Of a DNA stretch of 6,565 nt, positions 5,081 to 6,565 are shown in pieces. Origin of the DNA: JBGPBY01 sp041481485 (GTDB taxonomy: Bacteria > Acidobacteriota > Terriglobia > 20CM-2-55-15). The stretch lies in contig JBGPBY010000421.1 of NCBI GenBank assembly GCA_041481485.1, positions 1-6,565 on the forward strand. The letters are read 5' to 3'. A program made the position numbers and the translations under genes. Below the pieces are notes generated by a model, which saw only the letters and a list, made by a program, of their open reading frames with translations, was not told where the DNA came from and searched no databases. The number at the start of each line of letters is the position of its first letter. Position 1 is the first letter of the stretch.

Positions 5081-6217
5081 ATGAAGCGCGCATTGAGCAT
5101 CGCGTTTGTCATCTCATTGGTTGTTTGCATGGCTTGGGCACAAGCGCCGCAGGGTACTCCCGCGGGCCAGCAGCCAGGGGCGCCGGCTCCCGGGGCAGCA
5201 GCCGGAGCTGGAGCGGGACGGGGTGGCCGGGGTGCCCCTACGCCTCGAATCGTCAGCTTCCAGGCCAACCCCGTATCGATCAAAGCCGGAGAATCCTTCG
5301 TCTTGTCGTGGACGACGGAGTCCGGTACACCGACAATCGACAACGGCGTCGGCGAAGTGGCGCAGCGCGGAACGATCAAGGTCACACCCAGCGCAACGAC
5401 GACGTACACCCTGACAATGGGAGGAGGCGCCGTAACGCGCGCAGTGACGGTGACCGTTGCAGGAACGACAGCCGCCGCGCCAGCTGCAGCCAATGCTGGA
5501 GGTCCCAAGCCGATACCTCGAATCGACGGCAAGCCGGACTTCTCTGGAATCTATGGCTTTACCGGCATGGCCGGCTTTGGCCGCGGCAACCGCGGAGCAG
5601 CCGATCCTGCAGCACCGCCGGCTTCGCCTTTTGCCAATCTTCCGGCGCAGCCAACGCTAAAGCCGGGCGTCAAGAACACCGCAACGGTGAATCCTGCCGG
5701 CGGAACTGCCGACTGTTTGCCGCTCCCGGCGGACTCGGCGTTCGGGGTGCCGTATCCATTCCAAATTTTCCAGAACAAGAACTACATGATGCTCATCAAT
5801 GAATATCCGGGAACGTTTCGCATCATACCGATTGACGCGCCGCATCCGGCCGATGCGGATCCCACTTGGATGGGAGATTCGGTAGCGCGCTGGGACGGCG
5901 ACACGTTTGTCATCGATACCATTGCCTACAACGGAAAACATTCGATCGGCGGTATTCAGGAGCCCAGCGAAAGTTTTCACACGGTCGAACGTCTCACACG
6001 CACCGGTGCGACCACAGTCTTCTATGAAATCGTTTACGAAGATCCGGAAAAGGCCACTGGGCAATGGAGAAAGTCGCAGACATTTACTGCCGACACTCGT
6101 CCCGGCGTGATCAAGGTTATGGAATTTATCTGCGAGAACAACCGCGACTATCTGCCGCTGTTCGGACCGCAGGGTCCTCCTGCCGCACAGCCAGGCCGAG
6201 GGGGACGGGGACAATAA
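5081..6217 (+). CDS. exported Ig-like domain protein B, paralog of protein A
   Basis: This is a 378-residue exported protein of unknown function. The signal peptide is 1-20 (K2, R3, 'CMAWA-QAP'). A low-complexity Gly/Ala/Pro/Gln linker (21-53) contains 'GRGGRG'. The Ig-like domain spans about 55-127 ('PRIVSFQANP', 'IKAGESFVLSW', 'ATTTYTLTMG', 'TVTVAG'). 'RIDGKPDFSGIYG' lies at 147-159, followed by a Gly/Ala/Pro-rich insert (160-190). The C-terminal domain has 'DCLPLP', 'FRIIPIDAPHPADADPTWMG', 'ARWDGDTFVIDT' and 'EFICENN', then a 'GRGGRG' tail. As in protein A, the only mature cysteines are a matching pair, C212 and C351. ATG 5081 is chosen over an earlier in-frame start (5024) because GGAGGG (5071-5076) precedes it and a signal peptide follows; 5024 would overlap the DUF6152 gene. 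It shares an operon with DUF6152 upstream and a membrane protein 18 bases downstream. Confidence 0.85.
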   Translation: MKRALSIAFVISLVVCMAWAQAPQGTPAGQQPGAPAPGAAAGAGAGRGGRGAPTPRIVSFQANPVSIKAGESFVLSWTTESGTPTIDNGVGEVAQRGTIKVTPSATTTYTLTMGGGAVTRAVTVTVAGTTAAAPAAANAGGPKPIPRIDGKPDFSGIYGFTGMAGFGRGNRGAADPAAPPASPFANLPAQPTLKPGVKNTATVNPAGGTADCLPLPADSAFGVPYPFQIFQNKNYMMLINEYPGTFRIIPIDAPHPADADPTWMGDSVARWDGDTFVIDTIAYNGKHSIGGIQEPSESFHTVERLTRTGATTVFYEIVYEDPEKATGQWRKSQTFTADTRPGVIKVMEFICENNRDYLPLFGPQGPPAAQPGRGGRGQ

Positions 6218-6235
6218 CAGCGCCAGCGTTTCCAA

Positions 6236-6565
6236 ATGGATTTTTTAGCAAGGATTGAGGAGAGCGGCTTCTGCCAATGGGTGCGTGAAGCCGACTCTCT
6301 GTTTGCCTTCCCGGGAATACTTCTCCTCCACACCATCGGAATGGGGCTCGTTGTCGGCATCAACGCGATTTTCGACCTGCGGGTGCTCGGCTTTGCACCT
6401 TCCGTGCGCCTGCGAGCCTTTGAAAGATTCTTTCCGGTGATGTGGATCGGCTTCTGGACCAACGCCGTCACCGGCGCCATTCTCCTGGCGGTTAACGCAA
6501 CGAAACTTACGCGCAATCCGGATTTTTACGTCAAACTCGCATTCATTGCACTTGCCGTCGTGAAC
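6236..6565 (+). CDS. DUF6644-like membrane protein, cut by the window edge
   Basis: The reading frame stays open to the end of the window, giving the first 110 residues. The N-terminus 'MDFLARIEESGFCQWVREAD' is amphipathic. TM1 (about 24-48) has F25-P26-x5-H32, 'HTIGMGLVVG' and then 'FDLRVLGF', matching 'LLDVRLLGLG' of the minus-strand relative. TM2 is at about 66-85. 'RNPDFYVKL' precedes TM3, which is truncated at 'ALAVVN'. One more C-terminal helix would be expected beyond the window. It starts 18 bases after the protein B stop. No clear Shine-Dalgarno precedes ATG 6236; GTG 6281 has GAGGAG at 6257-6262 but would lose the conserved N-terminal segment. It is likely co-transcribed with DUF6152 and protein B. 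The function is unknown. Confidence 0.8.
   Translation, partial: MDFLARIEESGFCQWVREADSLFAFPGILLLHTIGMGLVVGINAIFDLRVLGFAPSVRLRAFERFFPVMWIGFWTNAVTGAILLAVNATKLTRNPDFYVKLAFIALAVVN

Noticed and set aside
5093..5128. Lipoprotein signal in protein B ('LVVC' at residues 13-16)
   Set aside because: The residue before Cys is Val rather than Gly, Ala or Ser, and a good AxA-type site follows at 'AWA-Q'.
4756..5532. Minus-strand 258-residue open frame opposite DUF6152 and protein B
   Set aside because: It is low-complexity Ala/Pro/Val content arising from the complement of the Gly/Ala-rich linker of protein B.
5050..5802. Plus-strand 250-residue open frame in another frame of protein B
   Set aside because: It is an Arg/Ser-rich shadow of a GC-rich gene without a coherent domain.

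Overview
The window looks like a piece of a chromosome or metagenomic contig from a soil bacterium, most likely an Acidobacteriota-type lineage. This is inference: the base composition is moderately GC-rich, the exported proteins have Gly/Arg-rich ends, a DUF6152 protein lies beside DUF6644-type membrane proteins, and there are dispersed palindromes built on GGCGCGGTC/GACCGCG. No rRNA, tRNA, CRISPR array or intact transposase gene was seen.

Left part (1-2520). An exported subclass B3-type metallo-beta-lactamase (98-958, +) runs tail to tail, 6 bases apart, into a folD-family gene (965-1846, -). That FolD has Gln where the family normally has the lysine needed for cyclohydrolase activity. Divergent from folD is a Uma2/DUF820 nuclease-like gene (1943-2487, +). 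It is split by a one-base frameshift at a short G run, so it is either a pseudogene or a sequencing error.

Right part (2520-6565). Two related cassettes diverge from a 300-base intergenic region. The minus-strand cassette reads exported Ig-like protein A (4383 to 3412), then a DUF6644-type membrane protein (3397 to 2969), then a second one (2958 to 2560), with gaps of 14 and 10 bases. The plus-strand cassette reads a DUF6152 exported protein (4684-5046), then exported Ig-like protein B (5081-6217), then a third DUF6644-type membrane protein (6236, running off the right edge). Proteins A and B are clear paralogs with the same architecture: signal peptide, Ig-like beta domain, 'DGxPDF(T/S)G(V/I)YG' motif, and a C-terminal domain with 'DPTWMG...W(E/D)GDT' and one cysteine pair. 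The three membrane proteins share P-x5-H in TM1 and an F-x2-K motif before TM3. The intergenic region holds a 75-base palindromic element with a 26-bp perfect stem. A third copy of its repeat unit lies just beyond the end of the minus-strand cassette.

The most interesting content is this mirrored, duplicated cassette of exported and membrane proteins of unknown function. The second is the natural Lys-to-Gln change in the FolD-like enzyme.
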